Positions 23,582 through 32,703 of a stretch of DNA of 64,000 nucleotides are shown piece after piece. Both the position numbers and the translations under genes were made by a program. Below the pieces are notes generated by a model. It did not search any database and had not been told where the DNA came from. It saw only the letters and a program-made list of their open reading frames with translations. Positions within the stretch are counted from its first letter, which is position 1; each line of letters opens with the position of its first letter. The stretch is taken from the NCBI GenBank assembly GCA_033763735.1, contig JANRJY010000008.1, positions 12,421 through 76,420 of the forward strand. Direction: 5' to 3'. This DNA is from JANRJY01 sp033763735 (GTDB lineage: Bacteria; Bacteroidota; Bacteroidia; Cytophagales; UBA9547).

Positions 23582-26107
23582 ATGAAAAAATACCTTTTGG
23601 TAGTTTTTATTTTAATAATTTTTCAATCCAACACTTTTGCTTGTATCATACAAGGTAAGGTGACGGACTCCACCGGTTCTGCAATGCAATTTGTAAGTAT
23701 TTATATTGACAAATCAACTAACGGTACCACAACCAATCCCGATGGACGATACAGACTCAACGTAGAGCCAGGAAGTTATACTCTAATTTTCAAATTAATT
23801 GGCTTCAAACTTATAAGTTATCCGATTGTTGTGGAAGAATCTTGTAAAACGATAGAAATTAATAAAGTAATGTATGAAGATAAATATGGCTTATCAGAAG
23901 TGGTCGTGAGTAAAAATAATATTGACCCCGCATATGCAATTATAAAGCAAGCGCAGCTCAAACGAGATTATTATTTGAACAAAGAGCTGAAAGAATTTAC
24001 ATGCAAAGCTTATGTTAAGAGTCTAGGGAAAGTAGGAAAACTGGATATCAAGAATAAATTATTTGGTTTAAAGCTTTTTGATCTTCCTAAAATATCGCAA
24101 AATCAAATTATATATTTATCTGAGGCCGTTTCAATAATATCTTATAACTCAAAAAATAAGTATACCGAAAAAATGCTTCATTCGAGAGTGAGCGGGCAGA
24201 CCAAAAGTTACAGTTTCGGTACTGGCCATGCCATGCTTTCAGAGGTAAATTTTTATAATAATCAACTACCTATTGCCGATATTTATGAACGACCTATTAT
24301 ATCACCCATAGCCGATAATTCATTCAGCTATTACAAATTTCATTTGATTGAAACATTCAATGAACAAAACTACACCATTCACAAAATTGCAGTAAAACCA
24401 ATTCGAGATCAAACGCCATGCTTTAAAGGAGAAATTTACATTGTGGATGGCTTGTGGCGAATACATTCAGTGAATTTTTATATGGACAAGTCATCAGGTA
24501 TCGATTATGTTGACACATTGCATGTGCAACAAATATTTGCACCCTTAAAAGATAGCATATGGGTGCCTATCAATCATAATTACGAGCTTAAAATATCCGC
24601 TGATTTCCAAATTGCCAAAGGAGATGCCAGTGGGTATATTGTTGCAGTGTTTTCGGATTACAAACTTAAATCTGATGAATCAATCCAAAAAAAATCTGAA
24701 CCACCAACATTAACTAAGAAAAAAGCCAAGAAAAAAATTATAAAAGAACGTCCTGCGCTTTTGGTGGTTGAAGAAACTGCTAATACCCTCGACTCGAATG
24801 CCTGGAATGAAATTAGACCTGTGCCATTATCAATTGATGAAAATAACGATTATAATAAAAAAGATAGTATTGAAGTCATACATCAAACAAAAATATATAA
24901 AGACACCACCGATAAAAGATTAAATAAACCTAAAGTTCTTGATTTGATTTTTGGTTATACGTATAGAAATTCATTTAAACGAACAAGTTATTCTTTCCGA
25001 CCCATGTTAAACAACATTCAGTTTAACTCTGTGGAAGGATGGGTGGTGAACCCAAACTTTAGTTTTAAAAAGACCTATGAATCAGGTCAAAATTTTGAAA
25101 TATCTCCTTACTTCCGATACGGATTTTCCAACAAATTATTCCACTTTAAGCTTGAAGCCGAATATTATTACGACCCTTTAAGATGGGCCAAAATCAGTGC
25201 TCAAGGAGGCAGATTTGTCTTTGATTTTAATTCATCCGAAGCCATTACGCCATTTATCAACTCAGTTTACACCCTTTTTTTACATCAGAATTATTTGAAA
25301 ATTTACGAAAAAGACTATTTCAAAATAACCCATTCCTCTGAAGTTATTAATGGCGTATTTATTACTACCAATGCAGAGATTGCAGCACGAAGAGCCATGA
25401 ATAATACCACAGAATTTGGCATTATTAATACTGACCAAAAATATACACCCAATAACCCTGCTGCTTACAATGCACCTTACTTCAGTGATAACAAAATTTT
25501 AGCTTTAGGAGTAACAGCTCGATTTACCTTCAAACAAGACTATATTATGTATCCAAAGCGGAAATTTGGGTTAGGATCAAAATATCCGATTCTTAGTATT
25601 ACTTACAAAAAAGCAATTGCGGGTATCTTAGGAACAAATGCTGATTATGATTATGTAACCGGCAAAATGTATTATGACTTGGATTTGAAGAAAGCAGGTA
25701 GGGCAGAAATTGAAATTCAGCCGGGTGGGTTTGTATCTGGCAATCAAATATTTTTTGCTGATTATAAGCATTTTAATGGTAATCAAACTATCATAATAAA
25801 GCCCAATTTTTCAAATGCATTTATGCTTTTGGACTATTACAGATATAGCACCAATACCTATTTTTTGGAAGCGCATTGGGAACACCATTTGAATGGATAC
25901 ATCACTAATGCCATTCCATTATTCAAAAAACTTAAGTGGCAAATGATTAATTCTGTGAATTATTTATATACCCCACAAATAGGCAACTATGCAGAATTTG
26001 GGATTGGATTTGAACATATATTCCAATATTTCAGAGCCGATTATTTTATTTCCAAAGGCGATCAAATTCCATTTAGTTATGGAGTAAGAGTTGGGTTGGG
26101 ATTTTAA
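23582..26107 (+). CDS. DUF5686 outer-membrane protein with a carboxypeptidase-regulatory-like N-domain
   Basis: About 841 residues from the ATG at 23582, preferred over the upstream ATG at 23552 because it directly starts the signal peptide MKKYLLVVFILIIFQSNTFA. A CarboxypepD_reg-like beta domain comes first (GKVTDSTGSAMQFVSIYID, TTTNPDGRYRLNVEPGSY), as in many TonB-linked proteins. The long DUF5686 region follows, with a Lys-rich segment near 385-400 (KKKAKKKIIKERP). The last 350 residues alternate aromatic and polar residues like a beta-barrel and end GVRVGLGF, a typical outer-membrane C-terminus. Function is unknown. A TACTTTTA at 23536-23543 with TTG 23 bases upstream is a weak promoter candidate. 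Confidence 0.85.
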   Translation: MKKYLLVVFILIIFQSNTFACIIQGKVTDSTGSAMQFVSIYIDKSTNGTTTNPDGRYRLNVEPGSYTLIFKLIGFKLISYPIVVEESCKTIEINKVMYEDKYGLSEVVVSKNNIDPAYAIIKQAQLKRDYYLNKELKEFTCKAYVKSLGKVGKLDIKNKLFGLKLFDLPKISQNQIIYLSEAVSIISYNSKNKYTEKMLHSRVSGQTKSYSFGTGHAMLSEVNFYNNQLPIADIYERPIISPIADNSFSYYKFHLIETFNEQNYTIHKIAVKPIRDQTPCFKGEIYIVDGLWRIHSVNFYMDKSSGIDYVDTLHVQQIFAPLKDSIWVPINHNYELKISADFQIAKGDASGYIVAVFSDYKLKSDESIQKKSEPPTLTKKKAKKKIIKERPALLVVEETANTLDSNAWNEIRPVPLSIDENNDYNKKDSIEVIHQTKIYKDTTDKRLNKPKVLDLIFGYTYRNSFKRTSYSFRPMLNNIQFNSVEGWVVNPNFSFKKTYESGQNFEISPYFRYGFSNKLFHFKLEAEYYYDPLRWAKISAQGGRFVFDFNSSEAITPFINSVYTLFLHQNYLKIYEKDYFKITHSSEVINGVFITTNAEIAARRAMNNTTEFGIINTDQKYTPNNPAAYNAPYFSDNKILALGVTARFTFKQDYIMYPKRKFGLGSKYPILSITYKKAIAGILGTNADYDYVTGKMYYDLDLKKAGRAEIEIQPGGFVSGNQIFFADYKHFNGNQTIIIKPNFSNAFMLLDYYRYSTNTYFLEAHWEHHLNGYITNAIPLFKKLKWQMINSVNYLYTPQIGNYAEFGIGFEHIFQYFRADYFISKGDQIPFSYGVRVGLGF

Positions 26108-26150
26108 TTATTAATGTATTAAGTCAATTACTCATTAATCGTTACTCAAC

Positions 26151-27248
26151 TCAGTCCCCAAACGATATCCCGATGCCTTTGGCAGCTTTTACGATATAAG
26201 AATTGGTATCAATATGGTTATATTTAGAAATGGCTTCTTTAAGAGTAACATGTTCAATTTGATTGTGGGTGTAGGTTACCATTCGACCAAATTGTTTTTC
26301 AAGTACCATTTCAAAGGCTTTTACACCAAATTGAGTAGCCAGTACTCTATCAAATGCTACAGGGGAACCGCCACGTTGTACATGACCTAATACTGTTTCA
26401 CGAATATCGGCTTTGCAGCCTGCTTCCATTAATAATTCAGCAAGTTGATATGCTACGCCTCCCAATCGTACATTTTCGTAACCTACTTCTTTACTTTTTT
26501 TCGATACTAATACGCCATCTTTGGGTTGTGCACCTTCAGCAATCACAATGTTTACAAAACCTTTTCCATTATTGTATCGCTTATTCACACGTTCCAGAAC
26601 TTTACTAATGTCATAAGGGATTTCCGGAATCAAGCACACTTCCGCACCTCCCGCTATAGAAGTATGCAATGCGATCCAACCTGCAGAGCGTCCCATAACT
26701 TCAAGTATCATTACTCTATGATGACTTTCTGCAGTGGTAACCAGCTTATCAAATGCATCCGTAGCTATCTGAACAGCCGTTTGAAATCCAAAAGTAAAAT
26801 CGGTGCAACTAAGGTCATTGTCAATAGTTTTTGGGACGCCTACTACATTCATACCTTTTTCAAAAAGTTGTTGCGATATACGTTGGGAACCATCGCCACC
26901 TATACTAATCACTGCATCAAATCCCAAGTCTTTGAGCCTTTGTATTAGATCATCTGACCGATCAATGGTTGTCCAAGTACCGTCAGGATTAATAACAGGC
27001 CAGCTAAATGGACCACCTTTGTTAGTTGTGCCTATTACTGTGCCACCTTTGACATGTATCCCTGATATGATAGAACCCTTAAGCTCAACGAGTTCCATAG
27101 GATCTTTAAGTACGCCATTATAAGCTTCAAGGCTACCCCACACTTCCCAATCACCTTCGGTTTGGGCACGTTTGCATACACCTCTGATTACAGCATTTAA
27201 CCCGGGGCAATCACCCCCTCCGGTAAGAACGAGTAGTTTTTTGGACAT
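26151..27248 (-). CDS. pfkA: 6-phosphofructokinase
   Basis: A 365-residue glycolytic kinase acting on fructose-6-phosphate. Motifs are TGGGDCPGLNAVIRG at 9-23, the donor-site IGGDGS ending at S121, PKTIDND at 139-145 with catalytic D143, and MGRSAGWIA. At the two donor-specificity positions it has Gly (G120, E. coli 104) and Lys (K140, E. coli 124). ATP enzymes usually have Gly/Gly and pyrophosphate enzymes Asp/Lys, so this is the mixed 'group III' pattern known from actinobacterial ATP-PFKs. ATP use is likely but not certain. It is a single gene, convergent with the DUF5686 gene. Confidence 0.95.
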   Translation of the reverse strand: MSKKLLVLTGGGDCPGLNAVIRGVCKRAQTEGDWEVWGSLEAYNGVLKDPMELVELKGSIISGIHVKGGTVIGTTNKGGPFSWPVINPDGTWTTIDRSDDLIQRLKDLGFDAVISIGGDGSQRISQQLFEKGMNVVGVPKTIDNDLSCTDFTFGFQTAVQIATDAFDKLVTTAESHHRVMILEVMGRSAGWIALHTSIAGGAEVCLIPEIPYDISKVLERVNKRYNNGKGFVNIVIAEGAQPKDGVLVSKKSKEVGYENVRLGGVAYQLAELLMEAGCKADIRETVLGHVQRGGSPVAFDRVLATQFGVKAFEMVLEKQFGRMVTYTHNQIEHVTLKEAISKYNHIDTNSYIVKAAKGIGISFGD

Positions 27249-27425
27249 GGTTTTGAGATTTTAAGGTTCAATCAATAAAATTTATTGAAAATATAGAAAT
27301 ATGATTAATAATGATGCTTAAATTATAAAAAACTATGTTAAAGGAAAATTAGCGTAAAAAATTTGTCATTGAATTTTCATTAAAAAAGTAGAAAAGGTCT
27401 TCCAGGATCTTCCAAAAATTAAAAT

Positions 27426-27650
27426 TTATTTCAATAGTTGAATTTCAAATTCTGCAGGAGTTAATATTTTTGCCGATTTGAAAGGATTATGTTCCAATAA
27501 ATCTTTGTCACCGGTTACTAAATAATCGGCTTTTGAAAAGTCAATTAAGTCTAAAAGGAAGTTATCCTTTGGGTCTCGGTTAATGAAATGTGTTGGTGTA
27601 ATTTGAGTTTTTTCTCCGATGGTTTCTAAAAGTTCAATTAACTCAAGCAC
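27426..27650 (-). pseudogene. 3' remnant of a PIN-domain putative toxin
   Basis: The 74 codons match the C-terminal half of the 'putative toxin, PIN family' group: RDPKDNFLLDLIDFSKADYLVTGDKDLL and an ending KILTPAEFEIQL. The late acidic residues of the PIN nuclease site (D in RDPKDN, D in TGDKDLL) are kept. The N-terminal half with the first catalytic Asp is missing. The frame continues upstream of the GTG at 27650 for a few fitting codons, then runs straight into a structured repeat at 27660. No antitoxin gene is next to it. It is best read as a broken toxin-antitoxin remnant. Confidence 0.7.
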
Positions 27651-27659
27651 GTTTCTTTC

Positions 27660-27726
27660 CAGCAGGGTCTTCGGTTCGAGACCCTGCGTGTTTCATACGA
27701 AGGGTTCTATAATAGAAACCCTGCTG
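27660..27726. repeat. Cloverleaf-like inverted repeat beside the PIN remnant
   Basis: The outer arms CAGCAGGGT (27660-27668) and ACCCTGCTG (27718-27726) are perfectly complementary. Inside lie GCAGGGTCT/AGACCCTGC with loop TCGGTTCG, and a near-palindrome GGGTTCTATAATAGAAACCC. Such nested symmetry is typical of small interspersed or mobile repeats. It sits exactly where the PIN gene is cut. Confidence 0.75.
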
Positions 27727-27763
27727 CGCAACAATTTATACATTTAAATTGATATAACTGGGT

Positions 27764-29983
27764 TTAAAACCTTGAATTCCCTGGAAACTTACCAATGGTT
27801 ATTTCCTTCGCATCTCCTTCATATTCTTGCTTGCCATTCCAAATTACTTTCACAATCCCGCTCATTTTTAGTCCTTTATCTGTTAAGTTAATCTTTAATC
27901 CCTCTGTTCCTTTACTGTCTATCTTAATTGTTTGTCCTTCAATGGTGCAATCAAAAGATGGTAAACCCGAAACATTTTCATCACGGTTCATGGAAATGCC
28001 CCAAACCCCTGTGTGTTCATCTTTATCAGCTGTAAATGAAAATTGATTCGGCCTTTTTCTGGTAAATTGGGTCATCCATTTGATTCCAATCGCTTGAACC
28101 GAATCGGGATATTTGTGATCCAATCCTTTAGTGATTCTTACTTCCGGTTTGATTCCGTATTTGGTGAGTTCATTTTGCATAATTTCTACATTTGGAAAAA
28201 GTCCATCCTTATCCCCACACCAAATAAATACAGGAGTGGTACTTAAGTTTTTGCCCAAACTTATAGTTGCTTTTTCGCGCCATACACCACCTGCAAATAT
28301 GCCAATAGCTGCCCACAAGTCCGGAGTGCGCAACCCTACCGACCAGGTACCTCCACCTCCCATAGAAAAGCCATACAAATATCTTTGGTCTTCATCAATC
28401 GAAAATATTTTGTGGGCATCCGAATAAGCTTCAAAAATATCTATTTCGCCAATATCTCTATATCCGGTATTCCCTCTCCCAAAAGGAGCCACATGATAGC
28501 CAAGACCTTGTTGTTGAGAATATGATTTTACAGAAGTGTACCCTCTTAAATCCAAGCTGGTTGCAGAAGCACTTAATTGTGAAGCCAAAGTGGCAATTGG
28601 GTTTTGATTGCCGGAGCCATGCAATTCAAAAAACAGTGCGTATTTTTTAGTTACATTCCAGTTTTTGGGTAAATCCAATGAATAAAACTGGAGTGTATTA
28701 TCTCTTTTGGAAATAAATGACATCGTAAGTGTGCGTTCATTGGACAAATAACTTTCCCACTTTGCAGCATCGCCTTTTAATCCTTCATTGATTTTGTATA
28801 TGTAATCAAAAGTTTCTTTGTACAATCGAGGATTGTTCTTGTAAACAATTGATTTGCCCCATTCTACGGCAACGAGTGCCCTTACCGATTGTAAGTGTCT
28901 GAGAAACAAAGGATGATTGTCGGGCACAGCAATTAGGCTATCAATTCCCCTAAAAAAATCAGCTGCCGTTAATTCTGGAATAATCGTTATAATTTGACTT
29001 TGGGCAAGTGTGTTTCCGTTATTATCGGTAAGTACTCCTGAAACTTGTATGGTTTTCTTTATGTTTTTTGCTTTGATTTGAACCGAATAAGTACTGTTTT
29101 CCATCAAAGGCGAACCCATTATTGTGGTTATCACTTTTTTGCCTTCACTTGAAATAGTTAAGTAGTTTGAATTTTTATCAGTAGCCACAAAGCACATTTC
29201 AGCTACATCTCCTATTGCCCAAATGGTTTCATTTAATTTGTAAGAGGCATATATAGGTTTAAATGGATTTGAATAGGCAAGTTTTTCAAATAGTCCGGGT
29301 GTAGATGCACCGCCTGCACCTTTACCCCATGAAATCCTGTTTTGTTCTTTACGATCAGGGTCGCTGTCGTTAATCTGAATTGCTATTCCAAATGTAGGAT
29401 AAATTCCGGGTTGGATTTTAAGGATTTTCCACGAAACCGACATTTCATAGTTTGTAGTTTTTAATTTTTCGTTACGAACAATTTTTACTGTTTTTTTATC
29501 TAATGGAATGGAAGTAAATGTGCCTCCAAGAAACCAGGCAAACGCTTCTGGACCGTTTTTCCCCAATCCAAATCCTATTCCGGCATCATCATTACCTACC
29601 ATTCCGGGCGTATCCTTGGGCATATTGCCTGAGCCTTGTCCTTCTAAGTCAAGACCAATTTGAATAGCATCACCATTCCAAATATCGCCCAATTCTTTGT
29701 CGTTGAGATGTTTATCATCAGTTACATCAATCTTAAACATAAGTGCTTCATCGGTCATACCAATATAACCTTTGGCTTCCAATTCTGATGATTCGTGCTT
29801 GATTGTAAATGTTGGGTTACCTTGCATCCATGATTTGTCACCGGGTTTCAACCATGGGATTTTAGGGTAATTTTTTGACGCTGATACCTTTGTTATGCTT
29901 ATGGTATAATTTTCAGTATCAATAGATTGTGCATTACACAAAAAAGAAGCAATAATTAGGAAGTAAAAAGCATTTTTTTTCAT
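27764..29983 (-). CDS. Secreted CBM9-like / alpha-beta hydrolase esterase
   Basis: Starting at the ATG at 29983 gives a proper signal peptide (MKKNAFYFLIIASFLCNAQ) and a 739-residue product; upstream codons back to 30049 are unlikely to be translated. Residues about 25-230 look like a CBM9/DOMON sugar-binding domain (KPGDKSWMQG, ALMFKIDVTDD, WNGDAIQIGLD). A linker domain follows. An alpha/beta hydrolase domain lies from about 440 to 650, with nucleophile S540 in GFSMGGGGTW, an Asp in CGDKDGLFP and a His in GLDHKYP. This fold is shared with feruloyl and acetyl-xylan esterases. The last 100 residues form a small beta domain. It may act on plant or algal polysaccharide esters; the substrate is unknown. 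Confidence 0.83.
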   Translation of the reverse strand: MKKNAFYFLIIASFLCNAQSIDTENYTISITKVSASKNYPKIPWLKPGDKSWMQGNPTFTIKHESSELEAKGYIGMTDEALMFKIDVTDDKHLNDKELGDIWNGDAIQIGLDLEGQGSGNMPKDTPGMVGNDDAGIGFGLGKNGPEAFAWFLGGTFTSIPLDKKTVKIVRNEKLKTTNYEMSVSWKILKIQPGIYPTFGIAIQINDSDPDRKEQNRISWGKGAGGASTPGLFEKLAYSNPFKPIYASYKLNETIWAIGDVAEMCFVATDKNSNYLTISSEGKKVITTIMGSPLMENSTYSVQIKAKNIKKTIQVSGVLTDNNGNTLAQSQIITIIPELTAADFFRGIDSLIAVPDNHPLFLRHLQSVRALVAVEWGKSIVYKNNPRLYKETFDYIYKINEGLKGDAAKWESYLSNERTLTMSFISKRDNTLQFYSLDLPKNWNVTKKYALFFELHGSGNQNPIATLASQLSASATSLDLRGYTSVKSYSQQQGLGYHVAPFGRGNTGYRDIGEIDIFEAYSDAHKIFSIDEDQRYLYGFSMGGGGTWSVGLRTPDLWAAIGIFAGGVWREKATISLGKNLSTTPVFIWCGDKDGLFPNVEIMQNELTKYGIKPEVRITKGLDHKYPDSVQAIGIKWMTQFTRKRPNQFSFTADKDEHTGVWGISMNRDENVSGLPSFDCTIEGQTIKIDSKGTEGLKINLTDKGLKMSGIVKVIWNGKQEYEGDAKEITIGKFPGNSRF

Positions 29984-30396
29984 AATAATTTTATAAAAGT
30001 TTACAATTGCAAAGTAATAATTCAATTGAATATAATTGGATATAATCAAGAAATATTTTGACTATTTAACGTAAGTTGGGGATAAAATAAATTACGATTA
30101 GCAAACCATGTGCGGTGGGTTGTCCACGAAAAGTGCGAAATACAAGTTTTTTGGCATGTTAAGGTGGGTTCGTGCGGCAAAAAAAAACTTGGATTTGGTT
30201 TTCGTGGTGGGGTTTTTGTTTACTTTTTGACCAAACAAAAAGCAAAAAAGGATATTTAAAATTTCTTAACAATTTACTTTAGTTAAAATTCAGCATTAAT
30301 CATTTTGTTAATAATAATATTTAAAATATATCACTCACAAACATTATATATATTATATCAATTTAAAATAATTAATTTACTTATTATAATATTAAA
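29984..30396. other. Gene-free intergenic region with a nested inverted repeat
   Basis: I see no gene in these 413 bases. The outer thirds are AT-rich. The middle (about 30110-30245) is different in composition and highly structured, with nested inverted repeats described separately. The part just before the SDR start (30300-30396) is almost pure A/T and probably holds its promoter, but no clear TAnnTTTG box is visible. Confidence 0.6.
30124..30242. repeat. Nested inverted repeat, possible non-autonomous mobile element
   Basis: The outer arms CCACGAAAA (30124-30132) and TTTTCGTGG (30199-30207) match perfectly. The inner arms AAGTTTTTT and AAAAAACTT lie within them. A second hairpin, CTTTTTG (30223-30229) and CAAAAAG (30236-30242), follows. 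Near-direct repeats of GGTGGGTT occur at about 30115 and 30163. The segment is G-rich compared with its flanks and encodes nothing. Confidence 0.55.
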
Positions 30397-31146
30397 ATGA
30401 AGATTGTATTAATTACTGGAGCCACTTCCGGCATAGGTCTTGCAACCGCATATTTGTTTGCAGAAAAAAAATATCATTTGGTATTATGTGGACGCAATAT
30501 GGATAAGTTAAATGAACTTGAAAAAGAATTTCAAGAAATCACAAAAGTATACACCTTGCAATTTGATGTTCGAAATTTTGAGGAAGTAAATAACTCTTGG
30601 AATTCGCTTCCGCTGGAATTTAAAAATGTTCACATATTAATCAACAATGCCGGCAACGCACATGGTTTATCATCTATTCAAGATGGTAATATTGCCGATT
30701 GGGACGCTATGATTGATGGCAATGTGCAAGGTCTTTTATATGTATCTAAATTGGTTATTCCCAAAATGATTGAAAGGAAATCGGGACATATTGTGAATAT
30801 CAGTTCTGTTGCTGGCAAAACCACTTATGCCAATGGGGCGGTGTATTGTGCTTCTAAAAAAGCAGTTGAAGCTATAAGCGAAGGAATGCGACTTGATTTA
30901 ACTCAGCATGGAATAAAAGTGACTAATATTGCTCCCGGGGCAGTAGAGACTAATTTTTCATTGGTTCGATTCAAAGGTGACACTGAAAAAGCAAAAAATG
31001 TTTATGCAGGTTTTGACCCACTAAAACCAGAAGATGTTGCTTCGGCTATAATATATGCAGTTGAAGCTCCAGCAAATGTTACTATTGCCGATTTGACCAT
31101 TCTTGCTGCTGCACAAGCTTCTCCAACAGTAATATATAGAAAATAG
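30397..31146 (+). CDS. Short-chain dehydrogenase/reductase (YdfG-like)
   Basis: A 249-residue classical SDR with a Rossmann fold. The cofactor loop is TGATSGIG at 6-13, with an Arg in CGRNMDKL after strand two that favours NADP(H). NNAGNAHG follows, and the active site is Ser in VNISSVAG with YCASK. The motif order and length match the YdfG group, which oxidises L-allo-threonine, serine and 3-hydroxy acids. Substrate cannot be fixed from sequence. It is cytoplasmic and stands 86 bases before tilS. Confidence 0.92.
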   Translation: MKIVLITGATSGIGLATAYLFAEKKYHLVLCGRNMDKLNELEKEFQEITKVYTLQFDVRNFEEVNNSWNSLPLEFKNVHILINNAGNAHGLSSIQDGNIADWDAMIDGNVQGLLYVSKLVIPKMIERKSGHIVNISSVAGKTTYANGAVYCASKKAVEAISEGMRLDLTQHGIKVTNIAPGAVETNFSLVRFKGDTEKAKNVYAGFDPLKPEDVASAIIYAVEAPANVTIADLTILAAAQASPTVIYRK

Positions 31147-31232
31147 ATTTTTTGGTTTAAATTTCACCAATTGTTTCAATTTGAATTAATTCAATTTGAA
31201 AATTGTCAACTTTGTGAAAAAATATTAAATAG

Positions 31233-32573
31233 TTGGAAAAACAATTTTTAAATAACCTTAAACCATTTTTTAAATCAGCAACTAAAAATCCTATACTACT
31301 TGCCATAAGTGGAGGAATTGATTCTGTTGTGATGTCTCACCTTTTTTATTTACATCAAATTCCTTTCGCCATTGCCCACTGTAATTTTAAACTTAGAGCA
31401 CAAGAAAGCGATGAAGACGAAGAATTTGTCAAAAAACTTTCATTAACATACAAGGTCCCTTTTCATTCAACCACATTTGAAACAGAAAAATATGCCAACG
31501 AAAACAAAATATCTATTCAAATGGCAGCACGTGACCTTCGATATCATTGGTTTGAAGAAATTAGATACCAATTTGATTATAGTTTTGTTGCTACCGCGCA
31601 CCACAAAAATGATGTAATCGAAACATTTTTGTTAAACCTTACCAGAGGCACCGGCATTGCAGGATTGCAAGGAATTCAAATTCAAATAGGAAATATTGTT
31701 AGGCCAATGTTGTTTGCCTCCAAAGATGAAATTGAATTATATGCCATGAATAATAATTTGGAATGGAGAGAAGATAGCTCCAACGAAAGTGATAAATATG
31801 CTCGAAATCTGATTAGGCACAAAGTAATACCCATACTCCAACAAATTAATCCAAAACTTGAAAATACTTTTCAAAACAATATTAAAAGAATAAAAGAAGC
31901 TTCGTTTGCTTTTGAATCGGCAATTCAAAATGCATTATTAAAACAAAAAAAAGTAATTGGAGAAAAAGTATTCTTTCGGAAATCATTTTTATTGAAACAA
32001 AATCCATCATTTATATACGAATTAATAAAGGAATATGGTTTTAATTATATAGATGCCTGCACCCTGTTGAAAATCATGAACAAACAGTCAGGAAAAATCT
32101 TATTTTCTAAAGAGTTTGTTTTATTGGTGGACCGGAAAGAAATAATTATTTCAAAAATATCAGAAAACATACCTAATGAAATAGTTCAATCTTATACTCC
32201 TTCTGTTATATTTGGAGATACTATTCTTTTTTTTGAAAGAGAAACCATTACAAATCATAAAAAAATTAATTTTTCATTAAAACCTAAAAATGAAGAATGG
32301 ATTGACGAAGATGTTCTTGATTACCCACTATTGATTCGTTCATGGGAAAGTGGAGATAAATTAGTTCCTTTGGGAATGAACTCTTACAAAAAAGTGTCAG
32401 ATATTTTAATAGACAAGAAAATTCCGTTAAATGAAAAAAGTAAAATCCCAGTAATGATTTCCAATTTTCAAATTTTTGCCATACCGGGAATTCAAATTGA
32501 CGAACGATTCAAAATAAGTCGAAAAACAAAGAAAATTCTAAAAATTATCATTACAAATTCAAATATTAATTAA
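31233..32573 (+). CDS. tilS: tRNA(Ile)-lysidine synthase
   Basis: A 446-residue enzyme that changes C34 of the CAU-anticodon tRNA-Ile to lysidine with ATP and lysine. The PP-loop SGGIDS is at 26-31. Family motifs HCNFKLR, the AARDLRY segment, TAHHKNDVIETFLLNLTRGTG and EDSSNESDKYARNLIRHKVIP follow. The C-terminal TilS domains (RSWESGDKLVPLGM, KKVSDILIDKKIPL) are complete. The start is TTG at 31233, which gives the normal N-terminus; no ATG lies in frame nearby. This is an essential housekeeping function. Confidence 0.96.
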   Translation: MEKQFLNNLKPFFKSATKNPILLAISGGIDSVVMSHLFYLHQIPFAIAHCNFKLRAQESDEDEEFVKKLSLTYKVPFHSTTFETEKYANENKISIQMAARDLRYHWFEEIRYQFDYSFVATAHHKNDVIETFLLNLTRGTGIAGLQGIQIQIGNIVRPMLFASKDEIELYAMNNNLEWREDSSNESDKYARNLIRHKVIPILQQINPKLENTFQNNIKRIKEASFAFESAIQNALLKQKKVIGEKVFFRKSFLLKQNPSFIYELIKEYGFNYIDACTLLKIMNKQSGKILFSKEFVLLVDRKEIIISKISENIPNEIVQSYTPSVIFGDTILFFERETITNHKKINFSLKPKNEEWIDEDVLDYPLLIRSWESGDKLVPLGMNSYKKVSDILIDKKIPLNEKSKIPVMISNFQIFAIPGIQIDERFKISRKTKKILKIIITNSNIN

Positions 32574-32607
32574 TCTTGTCATAGCAATTTTATTTACTTA
32601 CGCTTCC

Positions 32608-32650
32608 AAACACCTTTCTCCTTGGAGAAAAACTAAGATAGAGGCATTAA
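32608..32650. repeat. Decayed copy of the REP-like repeat
   Basis: CACCTTTCTCCTTGGAGAAA followed by AACTAAGATAGAGGCATT lines up by eye with the reverse complement of the copy at 470-520 (CCCTCTCC, gap, GAGGGATTTAGGGTGAGG). The stem TTTCTCC/GGAGAAA is kept while most G/C pairs have become A/T. It lies between tilS and the M16 protease gene and could still form a hairpin. Confidence 0.45.
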
Positions 32651-32703
32651 AACATATTGCTTCAGTGTATAAAATTGAAAATTAACGCCTTAAACTAAAC
32701 ATT

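Noticed and set aside
27426..27650. Active toxin-antitoxin system
   Set aside because: The PIN domain lacks its N-terminal half and no antitoxin gene is adjacent.
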